Shown: piece after piece, positions 17,120 through 19,072 of the stretch | Layout of the letters: every line of letters starts with the position of its first letter | Numbering within the stretch: the stretch's first letter is position 1 | Assembly (NCBI GenBank): GCA_000333855.2 | Contig: CM007338.1 | Location: 1-19,072, forward strand | Source of the DNA: Endotrypanum monterogeii | Lineage: Eukaryota > Euglenozoa > Kinetoplastea > Trypanosomatida > Trypanosomatidae | Direction of reading: 5' to 3' | DNA: 19,072 nucleotides | The notes under the pieces: model-generated | What the model saw: only the letters and a program-made list of their open reading frames with translations | What the model was told of the DNA's origin: nothing | Databases searched by the model: none | Program-made: the position numbers and the translations under genes

Positions 17120-17593
17120 TCATCGCTTTCCTGAGTCGATGATGGCGCGCGCTTTCTCAACCTCTTCCTCCTGCGCCACAATGCGCTCACGCTCGCGCAC
17201 CATTTGAATAATCTGCTTTGATACCCGATGCTCGCGCACCTTCCGCTCTAGCACAGGAGTGGTAGGACCTACAGTGTACGCATGATACACAAAAGAGAGC
17301 CAGATATTACCAAACAGAATGAGACAGATAAACACCATCGACATTACGAAAGTTTTCCATAGATGCATCTGCGTCTTTCGCCAAATCCACCGAACACGGT
17401 TTGTGCGGAGCGGCTTCGTCCAGACGCCTATCTTATTCATGACAAGCATGCGGTAAAACATCGTGCGACGCGCTAAAGTGTCCTTAACAGGTCCTCCGCC
17501 CGGACCCCACATCCCTGGACGGTCTGAATACTTGGACGGTGTGGGTGCCAGGTGACCCCGGTTCATGCGGTAGACTGTGCAGCGACGCAGCAT
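17120..17593 (-). CDS. Small single-span membrane protein (hypothetical), possibly mitochondrial
   Basis: The open frame extends to a TTG at 17707; the first ATG is 17593, giving 157 residues (18-19 kDa) ending TGA. The basic N-terminus (MLRRCTVYRMNRG) could be a mitochondrial targeting region. Residues 18-38 are Pro/Gly-rich (TPSKYSDRPGMWGPGGG). Residues 40-75 are strongly basic and rich in Arg and Trp. A single membrane span follows at about 81-104 (TFVMSMVFICLILFGNIWLS). The charged tail 114-157 is a predicted helix or coiled coil. The layout (basic matrix-side segment, one span, amphipathic tail) is common among small accessory subunits of kinetoplastid respiratory complexes and ATP synthase, but I cannot name the protein. 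It is the first gene of the leftward unit. Confidence 0.8.
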   Translation of the reverse strand: MLRRCTVYRMNRGHLAPTPSKYSDRPGMWGPGGGPVKDTLARRTMFYRMLVMNKIGVWTKPLRTNRVRWIWRKTQMHLWKTFVMSMVFICLILFGNIWLSFVYHAYTVGPTTPVLERKVREHRVSKQIIQMVRERERIVAQEEEVEKARAIIDSGKR

Positions 17594-17644
17594 GACGACT
17601 CTTTTTTTCGATGCTCCTTTATAGGACAAGGGTGAAGACGGTGA

Positions 17645-17675
17645 CTGCTGAAGCACAGCTAAAGTCACCAGAGAA
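17645..17675 (-). promoter_or_regulatory. Spliced-leader acceptor for the 157-codon gene
   Basis: On the minus strand ACTTCTCTGGTGACTTTAGC leads into TGTGCTTCAGCAG, with AG at 17648-17649 and 17645-17646, giving a leader of about 50 nt with no upstream ATG. This supports ATG 17593 over the upstream TTG. Confidence 0.5.
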
Positions 17676-18300
17676 GTAACTCGAGAAAAATGTGGATAGG
17701 ACGGCAAAGATGCACTTCGGCGAGAGTGTGGAGTGATACCCAGCGCCCAGGGGTGGGCGACAAGAAAAAAACGTAGAGAGATGGTTCACTTCTCGTGTTG
17801 CAAGGAGGGGCAGTCGCCGAGAAATATATTTATGAGGGAGAAAAACGGGAGCAGCGAGCAAATGTGAGGAGTTGTCAACACGAATGGGGACAAGAAGTAC
17901 AGTGCCAGAGAGGAAGAGGAGAGGACCTTGTCGGATTGCCGAAGAAAAAAAAACAGTGTACAGAGGCATCACTCGCCTTCAATCCATCATATTGGCAGTG
18001 GGGGCAACGATTTTCTCCCATCTTACCTGTCGGGTGTGAGTGCTTAGCATTTTTTCTGATCAAGGAGTTTGTATTCTGGCGCATTCAACGGAGCTACCGC
18101 GTAAGATGCTGCTGTTCACCTGCTATAGAGTCTCACTAAAGGATACATCAAAGCGCGCTTCTTGTTTGCTTCAGCCTCATGATGTAGAATGAACGGCACT
18201 ACCACTAAGCTGAGGGATTCTTCTTCGACGCGATTCCATCACGTAGACCTCGGTCTGGATACACACAAACAAAGACACAGATGCAAAAATATAAGTGTGT

Positions 18301-18328
18301 AAATATGTATAAAAACACATACATATTT
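18301..18328. repeat. Perfect 10-bp inverted repeat
   Basis: AAATATGTAT (18301-18310) and ATACATATTT (18319-18328) are exact reverse complements separated by 8 bases, and a second, shorter CTGC...GCAG pair follows at 18331-18346. The AT-rich hairpin sits in the middle of the gene-free region where coding direction appears to switch. Confidence 0.8.
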
Positions 18329-19024
18329 GCCTGCGTATGTATGCAGACCTGACTCACTCATACTGCTACCCTATGGCTGAATTTTCGGACGCTCGCCCAC
18401 GCTTTCTTTCAGTTGTGGAATAAGCACGTGAGTCGATGGAGTCGATCTGCTCTTCACATTCCCCCCTCCCCCCTTTTGGGAATCTGTGTGGCTAGAAGGG
18501 CGTCAGAAGGATGTGATTGGGGCGCACATGGATGCACCACAGTCAGCCGCAGTCCCAGTCCATTCAAGGCAGCGAGAGAGGGCGTCTGTTTGAGGGTCTA
18601 GTGAAGAAGGCGAGTTCGGGCGCTTTCCGGACAAAATTAGAGAGAAAGTCAAACGCCTGCAGTCATCAGCCTGTCATAGCCTGTGTCGCGATACATTGCA
18701 ATACGTCCCTTCCTCCCTCCCAGCCCCTGGTTTTTAAAAGCACGCTATGCAGATCTGTCAGAGTCACCCCAAGGGCTCGACAGTCGAGATCTGTGAAGCC
18801 CCTGCCTCACTGATGACAGCTGTACTTGTCGACTTCATACGTTTTAAAAGAGACGGGGTCGCATCTCCTAGACACCCTAGCTGCTTAACAGTTGTATGAT
18901 GTACGCCACCTTTTCGCCTTGTTTATCCCTCTTGCAAAAAAATTTCGCTTCTGGAAACCGGGCTTTTGCATGAGCTCGTGTGCCATATCTTTTTAGCACG
19001 TCCAGACACACAGAGCCCTCCAAC

Positions 19025-19047
19025 TTTTTTTTTTTTGCGGGATTCAG
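19025..19047 (+). promoter_or_regulatory. + strand spliced-leader acceptor at the right edge
   Basis: T12 (19025-19036) followed by GCGGGATTCAG, with AG at 19046-19047, is a good trans-splice acceptor on the + strand, the only strong one seen in that orientation. It suggests a rightward gene whose start codon lies beyond the window. Confidence 0.45.
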
Positions 19048-19072
19048 GGGGACGATAGTTCTCGCTTTGGAA

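Larger units (their letters stand above)
17600..19072. other. Gene-free probable divergent strand-switch region
   Basis: About 1.45 kb with no convincing gene on either strand. From 17600 to about 17960 the + strand is purine-rich, meaning minus-strand pyrimidine tracts serving the leftward unit. From about 18450 onward pyrimidine tracts appear on the + strand (CCCCCCTCCCCCCTTTT at about 18460-18476, TCCCTTCCTCCCTCCCAG near 18705-18722, T12 at 19025-19036). Such a flip is expected at a divergent strand-switch region, where RNA polymerase II starts in both directions in trypanosomatids. No tRNA with a clear B box was found here. Confidence 0.5.

Noticed and set aside
17594..17707. N-terminal extension of the 157-residue protein to residue 195
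   Set aside because: The extension starts at TTG and spans the likely splice acceptors at 17645-17649, so it should not be in the mRNA.
18517..18813. 98-codon + strand frame near the right edge
   Set aside because: Starts at TTG, low-complexity Ser/Arg/Gln-rich peptide, no domain; more likely the leader or spacer of a rightward gene outside the window.

Overview
The window is a chromosome end from a kinetoplastid (trypanosomatid) protist. It opens with about 35 uninterrupted CCCTAA units, the C-rich strand of a TTAGGG telomere. It then carries intronless genes, all on the minus strand and all reading toward the telomere. They are separated by polypyrimidine tracts followed by AG, the signature of spliced-leader trans-splicing within a polycistronic unit. 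The gene content also fits: a very long mitochondrial pentatricopeptide repeat (PPR) protein, an isoprenoid enzyme and conserved unknowns. The moderate base composition and fairly long intergenic regions argue for Trypanosoma or a relative rather than Leishmania; the species cannot be settled from the window alone.

Layout. 1-212 telomere; 213-about 1320 GC-rich subtelomere with scattered GGGTC-type motifs; 1320-2462 apparently non-coding. 2463-5471 PPR protein. 5520-7150 has no intact gene, but one minus frame (6100-6753) reads almost open and looks like a decayed gene. 7152-7403 is a small membrane-protein reading frame without a usable start, directly downstream of a very strong splice signal. 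7538-8689 mevalonate diphosphate decarboxylase (MVD). 9441-10475 RRM-like protein. 11019-12539 Spinster-type major facilitator transporter. 13332-16262 a 976-residue helical-repeat protein that looks like a divergent SPO22/ZIP4/TEX11 meiotic protein. 17120-17593 small single-span membrane protein. 17.6-19.07 kb has no gene; strand composition flips there and a + strand splice acceptor stands at the right edge, so this is probably a divergent strand-switch region from which the leftward unit is transcribed toward the telomere.

The genes do not form a functional pathway; they are linked by co-transcription only. Four of the tabulated longest reading frames begin at TTG, and for these I moved the start to the first in-frame ATG (10475, 12539, 16262, 17593). 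The most interesting points are the possible ZIP4-like protein, the decayed or recoded small reading frames between PPR and MVD, the absence of any variable surface-gene family between the telomere and the first housekeeping gene, and the inferred divergent transcription start region at the right edge.
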